The position numbers and the translations under genes are program-made. Below, one piece after another: positions 50,000 to 62,576 of a stretch of 64,000 nt of DNA. The notes under the pieces were generated by a model, which made no database searches, was not told where the DNA came from, and saw nothing but the letters and a program-made list of their open reading frames with translations. The DNA comes from Capitulum mitella. Its lineage: Eukaryota; Arthropoda; Thecostraca; Pollicipedomorpha; Pollicipedidae. Position 1 is the first letter of the stretch. Every line of letters starts with the position of its first letter. The stretch lies in contig CP099849.1 of NCBI GenBank assembly GCA_030062745.1, positions 9,759,767 to 9,823,766 of the forward strand. Direction: 5' to 3'.

Positions 50000-51223
50000 G
50001 TAACCCTAGTCCCGGCAGGGGGGCTGAATCCGCCGCCCACCTCGGATTTTTTGTTTGCCAATTCCAGGCTTTTTGATGCAGCTTCACAAAACTTGGTGAA
50101 TTTTCCTAGCTATTCTTTCTACGTGCCGTGAAAAAATTTCAAAATTCTTTTTTGCTCAGGAGCGGAGCCAGGCAACGTTTTTGGGGGGCACCTCAAGCCA
50201 TTTTTGGCCTTGTTGAGGGTAAAAGGAAAATGTCTGCCAAAAACAGCGTTTTTAAGATAGAACTTAAAACTTTATATGGATGTATAGCTAAGTAGTTGGG
50301 CAATGTGCAGATATAATTTTGTTTATTTGAGGTCACTTTGCAAGCTTAGGTCAAGGTCAAAAGTCAAAGTTTGATTTTATTGCAGTAATTTCGGTGCTAT
50401 TCTTTCAAATGCTTAACCCGGAATATGTATGACGTAGAAGGGTGTCTTCTATTTGCGTACCAAGTTTCAGCTTGATATCAGGTCGGGTCACGGAGGTATG
50501 GCCTAAAACGTCCGTGCGCGTACCCTATATCGCAATAGCCATAAAATGAAATTTTTGAAATAGAGTGAAACGAAATGATTGAAAACGTTTACAGATAATA
50601 CTCAATGCACACGGGACCATTCCAAGTGACCCCAAGGTCACTGGAGGTCATTTAAGGTCAAAGGTCACAAGTTGATCTGAGAAACGTGTGACCATGACAG
50701 CCCCTCTTTTTCATGTCCCTGGCACCGCCTATGCTAACATTATACAAACATGGTAATGCGATTTGTACTTCTTTAGTATAACATGACTAGCAGAAGCCAA
50801 AAAAGGGTGTTTCCCTCTTTTGTTCATTCAGTTGTTAGAAAACTAATCCTCCTATTTTTGAAACCCTGTGAACGCCCATGAATTTTCTCAAAATTTCAGA
50901 TGTGTGTACCAATGGTAAAAGTCATGTTCATAATCTCTCGATTCATGCCAGTTTCATGGAAATCGGTCTATAAACAACGAAGTTATAAGAAGTCCAAAAA
51001 CACCCCTGATTTTGACATTTCTGCTCCCCTGTATCCACACTTTCAAAATTTTGAAAATTTCTTTTTATGAAAATGTAGTTCACGTCTATGCAAATCGATT
51101 GCCGTTTGTTGCAATGAAATCGGATGTGTAGTTCTCGAGATCTCAGGGGGGGGGGGCCGAATCCGCTCCCCCCGCCCTGCCGGGAATCGACCATACCGTC
51201 TAGCTCTCCGGGAATAGGGTTAA
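50000..51223 (-). mobile_element. Family 1 TTAA MITE, copy 5
   Basis: Reverse orientation. The 5' end is TTAA at 51220-51223 preceded by CCGGGAATAGGG; the 3' end at 50000 reads GTAACCCTAGTCCCGGCAGGGG with the target TTAA changed to GTAA. Well preserved internally; carries a perfect DR1. Copies 4 and 5 lie 1.8 kb apart in the same orientation. Confidence 0.93.
50655..50667 (+). promoter_or_regulatory. Perfect DR1 nuclear-receptor site in MITE copy 5
   Basis: AGGTCAAAGGTCA, identical to the DR1 consensus and at the position equivalent to 16588-16600 in copy 2. Copies 3 and 4 keep it with one mismatch each. Confidence 0.5.
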
Positions 51224-53718
51224 AGCCGTGAGTACAACTCATTTTCACTGACTTGTTTGTTTATGATCGTGGTTAGAGGGTGGATCTCGGTAATTTGGAA
51301 ACAATGTGCAAATATTTCAACATAATATCCAGGGGCGTTGACAGGATGACTGTGCAAGTGAAACTGTTGCTCCTCACCGGCTTTTGTAGAGTCCAACAAG
51401 AAACGACGTGAAGTTTAAACCTATCCTGTACAGGTTTACCCTGTGCGTCTTGACATCCTTTGAATCCCCGCAAAACCTCTTGAAAATGTTGTTAAGCGCA
51501 CAAGTGGCTATGATAAGGACCCTTGACTGAGTGAGAGCTGCTTCATGGCTGCTAAGGCCGCAAGAGGGGTCTTCACCGGATATGAACCTGAGCGGCAGAC
51601 TTCGGCAGAAGCATCCGGACTCAATTCATGAGTCATCGCCCGGTCTTGACCTCAGGTCAAACTCGTCGATACCATTTGTTCTCTGAACAACGACTTATGT
51701 GGATCCCCGTGACCACGTTATTGTAGACGCCTGCGTTCAGGAGATCGTCAGCACAAGGCACTGGAGTCTTGAGCCGGCAAAGGTCAACCGCCGGGCCCGA
51801 CCTTAATTAACCTTAGGAGAAAATCCCCGCTCATAATTTTCGTTCCGATCACGACTGATGGAGGTTACGCGACGAGTTCTTGTAAAAGCCCGGTTACCAA
51901 ATATCATTTACACAACGGTGAGGTGATAACGTGGTAAAGGTAATCACTTATCGTCGGACTTGAGCACGGGCAGTAAACAAGGCCACCGTCTCCTGGGGGT
52001 GCAAATATATGTTCCACAGATTCATGGTATCAAGCATGGGCATTATCTCCACTTTATGCTTATGTTCGGTACATGTCCAGTCGGGTCTTGTGACAAAAGA
52101 CCATTCACGCTATGTGTGATTGAGGTTTACATATTTATCGTAACCTTATATTTCTTATGAGCAGGACGTTTCAGCAATACCCCGCTAACAGTATATGTTG
52201 TTGTTCTTTGAATTCCTTAACCAGCACAGTGTCTCTGATAGCAAGACATTCATCAAAACTTTTGTTACGACATCACCGATGACAGAGCACATTTAAACTA
52301 TTCAACGCCCCTAAAAACACTGTACACGCCACAAACAAATGTCCTGTCAAGAAGCAGCGTAGATTGGGATTGCATATCTTCTCCACGATATGATATTGAC
52401 CTTTGGCAAAAATTCGGACAATTTGTAGTTTGGAAAACCCTGGTCTAAACGATCTTCAGCAGGCACGTCTTGGTTTGAGCCGATCATGCCGTCTAGAATA
52501 AGGCGTGGTCAGGGCAGAAAAATGGTATCTGAGAGCACGCCCCGACGTCAAGGAAAGCCGACGACTGACCTTTGCCGAGTCATTTTTTTCAGTTTGGCGC
52601 ACCGAAGGTGGTTTTGCGCAAAAATTCAATATCGGTAAGTCACAACAGCCCGTTAAAGTCGTGAACCGGGCGGAAACAATGTGGGGGATTTTGACCCATT
52701 GGGAATTAACAGCGGTGACCTCATCTGGTGAAGACCTTTGCAAGAAGGATTTTGGGCAGATAGACTTTCATTTGCGCCGGTCGCAATAACTCCCAAAGTC
52801 GCCATCACTGGGTGAAAACTGGTACCGAAGACTGTGATCTCATGTTGTGCAGTAACCTTGGACTCGTCAAGACCGTTGCGTAAGCGTTCCTCGGCACACA
52901 GAGCTTCATATGGGCTGGTGATCGATTCCTAAAACTCATGACCAAGGCGAAAAACCTACCGATGGTTTAATCCAAGGTCGAGGTCAAGCAGGGATCTCAA
53001 CCGAGTCAGGATTCTTGCCTAAACAATGTAGGTAAGGAAGCTGGCTGCATGACGGCTCGTGCAGTTTGTAACCAGGATGAAACACGGCACTGGACATTTC
53101 ACCAAAAGTGAAGGTTAAGAGGTAACCTTCACTGGTGTCCATTGTAAATAATTTCTAGTGCACAAGCTTTCGATGAGCAAAGCTACAAAAATCTACAGCT
53201 TCCAAAAACTTTCATCAAGGTAAAATAATATCATAAAAAACGGAGCCTGAGATGCCATGATCTGCGTTTGCAAGATGGTGCGTAACCGGGTAAAGATCAT
53301 CGCGTAAAATGCCGTGCCGCAAAATTCACATATGATATAAAAGATTTTCACCTAAACTCAAGGTTAAATCGTGACATGAAGCGAAATGCAATGGTTTCCT
53401 CGATAAGAGCTTTCTTTGAATTCTGACTGACTGTCGTGCTTGTACGCCTAGTTCAGTCTCTGTTGCCGCGAGTTAATGGAAAGGTATAAAGCCACTACGT
53501 TTCGCTCTTTAAGGCTATTCAGTTGTGTCCAGAATGCACCATTTTCAACCCTTGCTTTGCAAATTAGATGCAGACTATGCTGGACTCTCTACAGCATACC
53601 ATCGTTTCATCTTCGCTCCAGTGCTGCTGAGTACGATTTTTGTGATCCTCGCGGAGGAAGAAACAAAATCGCTGGCGGCGACGGCGGAAAACCGGCACCT
53701 GAAATCGCTTGCGTTGCA
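51224..53718. other. Intergenic, nothing callable
   Basis: Contains scattered AAGGTC/GACCTT motifs, including TGACCTCAGGTCA near 51649 (an everted repeat), but no gene. It may be an old, decayed repeat. Confidence 0.45.
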
Positions 53719-55038
53719 TTAACCCGGGCAGTGGAAGGGGGTTTCGCGCTAACGCGCACTGGAAGAGGGGTCAGAGAGGACCCTCCTCTGATCTCGGAAA
53801 CGGAAAGAGCTAGAAACATGATATTTTGTGGACAGGGTAGAGTCATAACAATTTACATTGTGTGCAATTTTCATGACTCTAGGTCAATATTTTCAAGGTT
53901 AAATGGGCCGAAAAAATCAACCTTGGACAATTTCTCTGCCCGTGCAGGCCAATCCGTACAACTTTTCGAACAAAACTTGAAAATGATGTTTGTTTGAGCG
54001 TTATAACGTGGAACACGACAACTTCCATTCATTTGACGTCTTGATTGAGGATTGAGGACCGATGTCATTTCAGGTCATGACCTACGCCGTCATTTTTTCA
54101 TCTTTTGCGGATCGGATTTCAAGCAACACGGGTTAGCTTGAGTGGAAATGAGGGCGCTACATGCATCTTTCGGCGTATTTTCAGTGAAGGTAGCCAACAT
54201 CGATACATCTGACCACTTCCAGCGTTTATATTTATGTATGTATGTATATTTATATATGTATTAGTACATGAGTGTCAATTTGCCAACGTCTTTTTAGTAG
54301 GGTCTCTGCATGCATATTTCATACAGATCGACATAGTGCAAAGGAAATCTAGACCAGGTCACAAAATAGTTATCCTTGGCCTTTGTTGACCTTGACCTGT
54401 ACTTGACCCTGGTATATAGAAGCTTATCGATGCGCCCACACGAGTTTTTATTAGGTTCTTTGAATGCATATTTCATACGAATCGATATGTCGCAAAGCAA
54501 ATCTGGACCAAGTCACAAGATATTTGACCCTGACCTTTGATGACCTTGACTTTCACTTATCCTGGTATATCTGAGCGTATCAGTGTGCGCACACGTATTT
54601 TTATTGGGGTCTCTGGATGCATAATGCATACAAACCGACATGTTGCAGAGCAAATCTGGATCAGGTCACAAAGCTGTTGGACCTTGACTTTTGATTACCT
54701 CGACCCTTATTGACCCTGGCTTTGATCTAAGCACATCTATCACTTATGCCCGAATGACGTCGTATGATTGTGTTCAAGCGGTAATCTTAGGCAGAACGCT
54801 AGTCCTTTCATAAAGTTCCCACTTGTCAGCGATATTTTCGTTATGTTTGCTTAGCTTCAAACGCTTGGAAATTCAAAAATTTCCGGCCGATTTTCGGTTT
54901 CTCTCCGTCAATCGGTGAGTTATTTAATTGCCATAAATGTCACAAAGTAGTAGCAACCAGCTCCGATCCGTTCTCGAGATTTTCAAGAAAATCGAGGGGG
55001 GGGGCACAAGAAGACCCCCTTTACAGTGCGCGTGTTAA
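53719..55038 (+). mobile_element. Family 2 TTAA MITE, copy B (full length)
   Basis: TTAA at 53719-53722 and 55035-55038, 1320 bp. Inverted ends TTAACCCGGGCAGTGGAAGG at the left and, as complement, TTAACACGCGCACTGTAAAG at the right match over about 24 bp. As in family 1 the left end is double: a second motif (GCTAACGCGCACTGGAAGAG) follows and is closer to the right end than the outer one. Non-coding; TTAA target suggests a piggyBac-type source. Confidence 0.9.
54299..54730 (+). repeat. Internal triplication in MITE copy B, about 154 bp unit
   Basis: Three units each with GGGTCTCT/AGGTTCTTTG, GCATATTTCATACA, CGACATGTTGCAAAGCAAAT and TTGACCTTGACC. Copy A holds one unit. Confidence 0.88.
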
Positions 55039-56020
55039 AACAGCTTAATGACTTTTACAATGTCCCGTTTAAAAGCGTTTTACCAACGCTGATTTATTGA
55101 ACTCTTTGTCCCGTGTTGAGCTACCTTCGTGTTGTCTGAACATCGGCCGAGATCGAGGCATGTTGACGCAGTTACCTGAGTCACGCGCACAGTTCGCCTA
55201 CATCCATCGCTGCGTTTCGTCTGATGGTTGTGCGGCTGAATCCAACGCTGTCCATGTAGCCGGCGGGCGGCTTTCAAGGACGCGGCGCGGCGCGGCGTCT
55301 TCGTGAGCGCCAGTTGACGCGGCAGGAAGAACGTAGGTGAGACGGGTGAGAGGGGCACCTGTTGTGGGAAGGGTGGCCGCTGTACTGCGCTCTGGTTGCG
55401 TGGCGTTTTCGCTGGTCGACACGTCGTGAAAGAAGGAGCTGCAATTCCCGTGGAGCAACAGTCTGGTGGTAAGAATGTCATTTCACCTGGCTTTTATTCT
55501 GGCGTTTATGTGGTTTGTTTTCTGTGAAACTAATCAAAAGGCCCTTACTCCAAGCAACCGTTGATGAATCATTCGTGGTGCTTGATCAGTAGATGGCTTG
55601 GAAAATGAAAAACAGTCCTTTTCGTGTTCTGCGTTGTCGTTGTGCTGTTCACGATGAATTAGATGCATCAAGTTCTGGTTTTTGTTGAGCGTGGTAATAT
55701 TTGTTCACCATAAAATGATAGTGTTGAAAAAATGAAAAGTTTAAGACAGTGCAGGTGTGGACATAATGGAACTGGCGATGATGTGGCCCCAGATTTGATG
55801 CTTCATGGAATTTTGTGTTTTTGGGGGCTGGGATTTAATTCCACTTTTTGACATGAGCATGCCAATCCTGGAATTATTCCCAGGCTCTTGAATTAGAATA
55901 TCCAAAGTAATGATGCAGCCTTGTTGAGGATACCCAGTGATTCCTGAAAACTCATCTTGTACTGAGAAAAGCACATGGAAATAGAATGGGTCGCTTCTGT
56001 TTTAAGAATTTAATTTGGAC
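55039..56020. other. No gene seen; shift to CpG-poor sequence
   Basis: 55080-55480 is moderately GC-rich with CpG and open frames on both strands that I cannot support. From about 55600 CpG becomes rare. Confidence 0.45.
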
Positions 56021-57156
56021 GTGGAGAATAGATAAGTGTTTCAGTTGTGTCACTGGCACTATAGTTATAGGATTAAACTTTGTGTTATGTATCATCCAGA
56101 CAAGTTGTGTCCATCACCAGATGTGTGGTTGTTATGTATGAGCTGTAGCCAGCAGTCAGAAATGGATGTGTACTATTGATAGAGCATCATGATCTCTTGA
56201 GGATATGCTGTTGTCCTGACTACTGCCTAAGCATCTCCAAATGTTTCCAAAGTCAGTTTAGAAACTCATGATCATGGAGGGTTTCTGGGACTAGCAATAT
56301 TCAGGGTATCATGGATTAAAAAGACATGGCTTAAAACCCAAAATTCATTTGGCAAAGCTCCACATTGGACATGCATGTAGTTGTTCAGTTGTCCTTGGAA
56401 TATTGCTCTTCCAGCTGTGTTCCATGAAATACCAGTATCATACATGTTGGATGAAGATTGTCTCAGATGGTGATTAGCATTTACAAGTGTTTGTGATGCC
56501 AACAGCAACAGTGCAAAGCTGATTTCAACCTTTAGTAATGGGTCCCTGTATGGAAGGAAATGGCATGATTGCAAAGATAAGGTTACTGTGTAGTAACAGT
56601 GGTGCTGGTGATAAAAGACAAAGATGGGGGACAGGGAAACAAAGTCCATTATAGCAAACAAAATAATTTCCTCATCAGGAAATCTTCCTCATCAGGAATC
56701 TTCTGGAAGCCCACAGATTGTGTGCAGTGATTCTGTTTTTTTAGTTTTGCTATTGGAAAGCCACTTAAAATATTGTTTTGTGTGGTGCCATTTACCTTTG
56801 TATAAACCCAATAGCAGCAGCTCATGTTCCAGGCAGCACAGTTCTGAGACTTTTATGTAAATACATATTCTGACTGGAATGCTGACACTGTATGATGCAT
56901 AATCAACAGTAGCCATGAAGTATGCCTGTTTCTCAGCCTCATCTCAGATTGCATACATAATTTTGCCCCATCCATTAGTGCTTACCATTTGACACTGCAT
57001 TTGGGCCACTATGTAATGCAGCCAATGCACCAGATATACCAAAAAAAATCATTTGCTACTGCAGCTCCATGCTCCAGTTACTTTGAGGTATGATGTGAGC
57101 ATGCTATCATGGCAGGCAGGACAACCAACTTTTGACCAGCATGTGCCAATACATTT
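56021..57156. other. CpG-free block, origin unknown
   Basis: Reading every base, no CG dinucleotide occurs in these 1136 bases, while TG and CA are frequent and flanks on both sides are CpG-rich. Minus-strand frames (for example 56661-56272) have some protein-like stretches, broken by stops. It could be a methylation-decayed old insertion or DNA of different origin. I cannot name it. Confidence 0.7.
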
Positions 57157-58920
57157 CGTGATTGAAGTGATAACAGTGTGGTTTCCCGCCCATCTTATCT
57201 TCTGCAAACATGGTACCATATGTTGTCTGTTCCGAATTCTCAGCGCTCTTGAAAGCTGGAGTTTCAGGCGATAGCCGCGAACCGCAGATAAACGCAAACG
57301 TGCTCTGCAGACGACTAAGCTGTACTGAAGTGTGTGAGAGAATGCAGTCAGAGAAACAGAACGTGAACATGCTGCAAGAGCGCTCAGGTCTGTCGGTCTC
57401 ACCCGCCGCGGGTTAGACTCCACTGTTGATCAGTCGGAGACGGAGGGCGGCCGGGCGCCAACTACCGTTTACGTTCTCGTTCCGTCGTAGCATAGTACAA
57501 CAACACCGGTGGAGTCGTATTCCACCGACCATTGCCAGTCATCTCTCGTTCTGAACCTGTGTCAGCTGTGAAGCTGACACCCAGGAGTGCCTCCGTCGGG
57601 TGGTACCGTATTGCGCACTGTCAGCCGGCCCGGAGATGTTTTTTGGGCCCGTCCAGCCGCCTCTCCCTGTCTAGAACGCTTGAGCTCCGTGCACGGTTGT
57701 TGCATGCAACACGAGCTAAGTACTTGAAAGGAATTTGCGACTGGCTTCGAGATTTGGGCCTGGAGTCGACATGGTGTTAATATCTGAGCATGCAAAGCAA
57801 TACTTCATCCTCTTTTTTTTTAGGGCGGGCAGAATTGTTCCTCCCGGCGCCGGCAAACCCCGCTGCATTCGTTTCTGATGAATCCTTTATCAGTACACCT
57901 TGTTTATCCTCTTTCCCTGTGCATTTCCGCGGCGTTAGATGATTATGCGAGGTCGAGATCGTAGGCACCCTTTGGAGGCTGTTTTCCTAGACGATTATGA
58001 AGGTCTTCACGCATACCTACAGCGATTACAGCGCTGGTAATGCTGATGTTTTGGCTTTACTGAAGGTTAGTTTAAACGTTCCCCGTAAGCCCGTCACGTG
58101 CGGAGTTGTGTCCTGCGATTTGGCGCGTTTGGTGCTTGTATTGCACATAAGCTGGATTATGTGCATGAACTGTGAAAATTTGCGATCTCATTTGCCTTGA
58201 ATGCTTGTCGTGTGCAGGCCTGGTAGCAATGGGTCGTTCTCCGTGACTGAAAGACGCTAGAAACGAAGTAAGGGGTGTCATCATTGTGTTGTCAGCAATA
58301 ATTCGTTGTGCTTCTTGTGCGTAACGTTCCGATTTACGTGTTATCCAGGAAATAACTAGGAAACCTGCAGTGTGATTTACTGCTTGCCTCTTGACGCTGT
58401 TGTAGGTGCACATAAAATTGGTGAGGTCATGTATTTCACAGAACACGGGAGTACAGTAAGCCACTTGTGCAGGGATTATTGTGCTATGACGTGCGCCCGC
58501 GCTATGTATAGATTCTCGCCATTGTCACTCTGTCTCGTGCGTCATGTTCATATCGCCGGCAGTGGTTCGTTCACACGGATGTTGCCGCTGTGACATTTCC
58601 AAACCTTGGAAAACTGAAACATTCCGCTTATTTCCCAACTGGTACGTTTTACACCGTTGCCCAGTCCTTTGAAATGACGAATTGCTGTAAAATGGAATAA
58701 GAATAGGCGCAGTGACGTGCAAGGGAGAAGAAACAGGTCCGATGGTACCGTGCTGTCCTTTTTTTGTAAAATATTGCACCGAAGGCGATAGTTCAGAATT
58801 TTGTCCGAGATTCATGGCAGACAAACGTATCAAATATTCAGCGACATGCCATCACTAAGGAAAGGTTCCGCAAAGACTTTCCATATACCAAAGACGGCAC
58901 CACCGGTACTTTACTAGTCC
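57157..58920. other. Intergenic, nothing callable
   Basis: Normal CpG returns from 57180. Several frames of 60-130 codons, none with recognisable motifs or good splice context. Confidence 0.5.
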
Positions 58921-59217
58921 AGACGTCGGAGCACGGCGGACCCAGCGCTGGCCGGCTGCCGCCACGTGCCGGCCGGCGCCGTCTGGGCGTGTGCCGCAGT
59001 ATCGGTGCGCCGTCTCTCGGCTCTAACGACAGGTGTGGCCGCGTGCGGTGAGGCCGCTCCCTCGGCACGAGAGCGGCGCCTGGCTGCGGCAGACGGCCCA
59101 GCCCGGCCCGGCCCGGCCCGGCCGGCCCGGCCCGGCCGTCTGGCGGGAGGCCGCCGCCGGAGAAAGCGCCGAGCGCCGGAGAGCCGGCCTCCGACAGCGT
59201 CTTCCGGCACTTCCGGT

Positions 59218-59460
<243 letters not shown>

Positions 59461-59911
59461 GCTGAAAGCTGGTTCTTGGACAACGTCCTTGAGTCGTCTG
59501 GAAACACCACGACACTGAGATTTCAAGGAGTGAGGAAAATTTGTCTAGGATGGCATTAAAAGTTACCTTGCGCCTCCACGTCCTTTCCATGCGAAGTCAT
59601 CGATCATGGTACCCCAGTGATACGTCACACTCGATTTTACACCATTGGTATTTGTTAAGTTTTTATGGATGTTTGGAAGGGAACGTCTTTGTTTTCGTGG
59701 GATATTCATCTCCGTTTACTTAGGGCTGTTTACAAAGTGCATATCCTGCGTTCAGTTGAATTTACGGAGAATAACAGTGGAAGTCACATGCAGGAAAAAT
59801 GAACACGTGAAATCCCAGACACGTGCGCTTTAAACCATCACAGAAAGTTCTCTTGATATGGTTTGGCCGTTCTCTGATAGGCTGTGAGAAGTGCGCCTGG
59901 GTCGCTGTCAG

Positions 59912-60045
59912 CCTCGCGCGAGGTGAGCTACCCGAACCGTCAGCGATCGTTCGGATACGGCGGCAGCGGCAGCAGACCATGGCACGAGCGGAGATCCCCC
60001 GCATGGCGGCGGGACAAGCAGCACGTTGTGCACTTTTCTGGGATC
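59912..60045 (+). CDS. Weak candidate exon
   Basis: After a possible acceptor (GTCGCTGTCAG) one frame reads SREVSYPNRQRSFGYGGSG, then WHERRSPAWRRDKQHVVHFS with GC-rich third positions, within AT-richer sequence. No clear donor closes it and I recognise no family. Kept only as something to test against transcripts. Confidence 0.22.
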
Positions 60046-60059
60046 TCACCGCGTTACCT

Positions 60060-61076
60060 GGCCTTCGCACGGCACCACGCTTGCGGAAGACGTTTTAGTA
60101 TGCGTTGTTTTTTTCTCCATCTCATAAAAAGACGGGCACAAATCAGATGACGATGTCGCATGGGAATGGCCACGTCTAGTTATATCGAGTGCTAAAGCGT
60201 TTTCACGTATCGTCATTTTCCATATGCTGGAATATTTGAATAATGCTGTTCTTTTCTAAGACCCCAGTATTATTTGAAGGACAGCAGCCATGTGTAAGTT
60301 CTCAGTACCACTTCAAGAACAGCAGCTATTTTTGAATGTTTGTGTTTTCGGGACGCAGGTGGCGCTTAAGTGTGCCTATCATCATTTCGTTAAAAGTCTG
60401 CGGCACATTCGGAGTGTTGGAATAGGTCTGTCGATATATGTTTTGTGCTTCACCTGCGATAAATCATCGGAAACCTCCAAATTTCCTCTTTGGGTTCATG
60501 CTTGAAGTGCGAAGAGAAAAACAGGCACTACTGTCAGTTACATCAATGGACATGTTTTGTTTCCTTCCCACATGACTGGGTCTCATGTTATCCGATTTTA
60601 AGACGGCCTCATCCCTTCGGAACATGTGAACATGTGTCAAAAGTGTAAAACCCACCGTATGCTGTGCTTTGTTTCCCTTCGTCCAGTGAAGTCATGGCTG
60701 GGCTGAGATTGACGTACGACACCCGTATCGCGAAACTCGATCGTCTCCGCGGTGGCGACCGGCCGGGCGTGATTTGTGCGAACGGTCGGCCGGGTGGCCG
60801 TGTCGTGTTCGCTACCCTGCAGCGGCCAACTCTCCTGTTGCAGGCGGCCGTCCAACGCGAGCTGCAGCATAGCGGCGCCCCGGGCCGCGCGCAGCCATCC
60901 GTCGCGGACAGCGGCCGCCGCGGCCGTGATGGAGGCGGCCCGGCGCGGCCGGCGGCCGACCACTGGGCCCGGTCAGCGCGCCGTCCGCTGACGCCGGCGG
61001 CGCCGCTTTTTGTGGCGGCCGATTTCTCCGCGCGGCGCCGCCCGGAATGGTGCGGCCCGGCGCTGCCTAGTCGGAC
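60060..61076. other. Upstream region and CpG-rich island of next gene
   Basis: 60060-60650 shows nothing. From about 60830 CpG and GC rise sharply up to the start codon at 61077. No TATA box seen. This is the likely 5' UTR and promoter, by position only. Confidence 0.45.
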
Positions 61077-61596
61077 ATGGTGAGCGACGAGCTAGACGCC
61101 GCCGGCGCCGGCGTGACGTCAGCGGAGCGGCCGTCGGAGCGCGCCGCGCCGCCGCCCGCCGCCGCCGACGCCGACGCCGACGGCCGCCCGCCTCTGGCCG
61201 ACGTCGCCTTCATCGACGACGACGGGGACGTGGCGCCGGCTGTCGACGGCGACGCGGGCGAGCCGGCCGGTCGGGAGGCGTCACCGCCGGCGCCGCCGGC
61301 CGGCCGGCTGCACAGGCCGCTCAAGTCGGCCCTGAAGCAGGGCGCCTCCCGTCGCCGGCTGCAGGTGGTCATCAACGAGTCGAAGAACACGTACTGCGAG
61401 GCGAGCGACTGTGCGCTGGAGGAGGTGCCCCAGCTGGTGAGCGTGCGCGCGTTCAACCTGACGCTGCCCGAGCTGCTGAACTTTGAGCCGCCGCTCAGCT
61501 TTGTGGACTCTGTGACGTTGTCGCCGCCGGACGCCTACAAAGATATCGTGTCCGCCGGCGAGCTATGCGAAGAAACCGTCGTGGACGACTCAGAAA
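61077..61596 (+). CDS. First coding exon of an unrecognised gene
   Basis: Start at 61077 is supported by an in-frame TAG nine bases upstream and a GACATGG context. The frame runs 173 codons to a strong donor (AGAAA/GTGAGTAAC); if not spliced it would stop eight bases later, so either a first exon or a 175-residue protein. Residues 1-80 are Ala/Asp/Pro-rich and acidic (ADADADG, FIDDDGDVAP). Then comes a compact, likely conserved part: LKSALKQGASRRRLQVVINE, SKNTYCEASDC, EEVPQLVSVRAFNLTLPELL, PPLSFVDSVTLSPPDAYKDI, ending in acidic VVDDSESE. I do not recognise it. The LKSALK...RRRLQVVINE stretch recalls short linear motifs of the KSILK..RV.F type, a weak resemblance. Confidence 0.75.
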
Positions 61597-62576
61597 GTGA
61601 GTAACGGCGCAGCGTGGCTGCCGAGTTGAGCCGGCGTTTCGACCGGCTTTTGTTGTTCTGCGCTGGTAAGGACCAGGATGTTATGTTTCACAGCAGTGAA
61701 GGGCTTCCGTTGTTGTAATCCGGGAACTCGACATGCGTTGAGAATCAGTATTTTGTAACCGCTACCTCTAAATGTCTTCTTACCGCCATAACACAAGTCA
61801 TCGAGTGTGCTTCTTACAGTGACAGCGGCGTCATTTGTCACATACCGTATTGTATTGTCCGGAGAAGTCTCCGCAGTCGAGGCATTGTGTAACGGGAACA
61901 TCGCTCTCCGCTTAAAGCTGAAACCCTACCTAGACGGCTGAGGCATGTCTGAGGCAGCTGGAAGGTAGCTCCGCTGCGTCAAACGGTGGGGGACAGTTAT
62001 CTGACAGCGCCAGCAGTCGTATGGCAGCCCGGACCGTCTCGGCGCGGGTCGCGACACGTGGTCCGAGCCGGCCATCACGCGCCACGTGGCTCCACTGCGG
62101 CCTGAAGTGTCGCCGGGCACTGTTGGCATAACGTAACCGGCGCCGTCGATTTCGATAAGTGTATTTGAAGTGGCGTGCTCGGCACGGCTGAACCGGCTCA
62201 CCGGTCTGATACGTCAACGGCCACCGTCGAGTTACCGGAGTGACGGCCTCTCGGCATCTGACGGGTGCCGGAAGTCCGAGCGGGGGAGTGTCGGAAGCCG
62301 GGTTATTTTGCCGGTCATCTCAGGCCGTTGATCCGTAGGAAAGTCTGAACGTCGTATTGTTGATGTTCCCCGAGCTGGGTCTGTTTGTTTTCACGCACCA
62401 TGAAATGTCCACTCGGTCGACTGGTTGCCGCACTGCCAGCTGTCGGGCCGTCAGCCGAGGGGCTGCCAGAGGCCGCCCGGACGGCATCTGTCGTAACCGA
62501 GCGATGGTGTCACGGCTCGGCCCGGCAGCCATGTGCCGCTCCGTCCTGGGTCGAGAGCGGCCGCCATCTGCCGCCG
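61597..62576 (+). other. Intron or 3' flank, nothing callable
   Basis: Follows the donor at 61597. Mixed composition; no downstream exon of the 61077 gene could be identified before the minisatellite. Confidence 0.45.
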
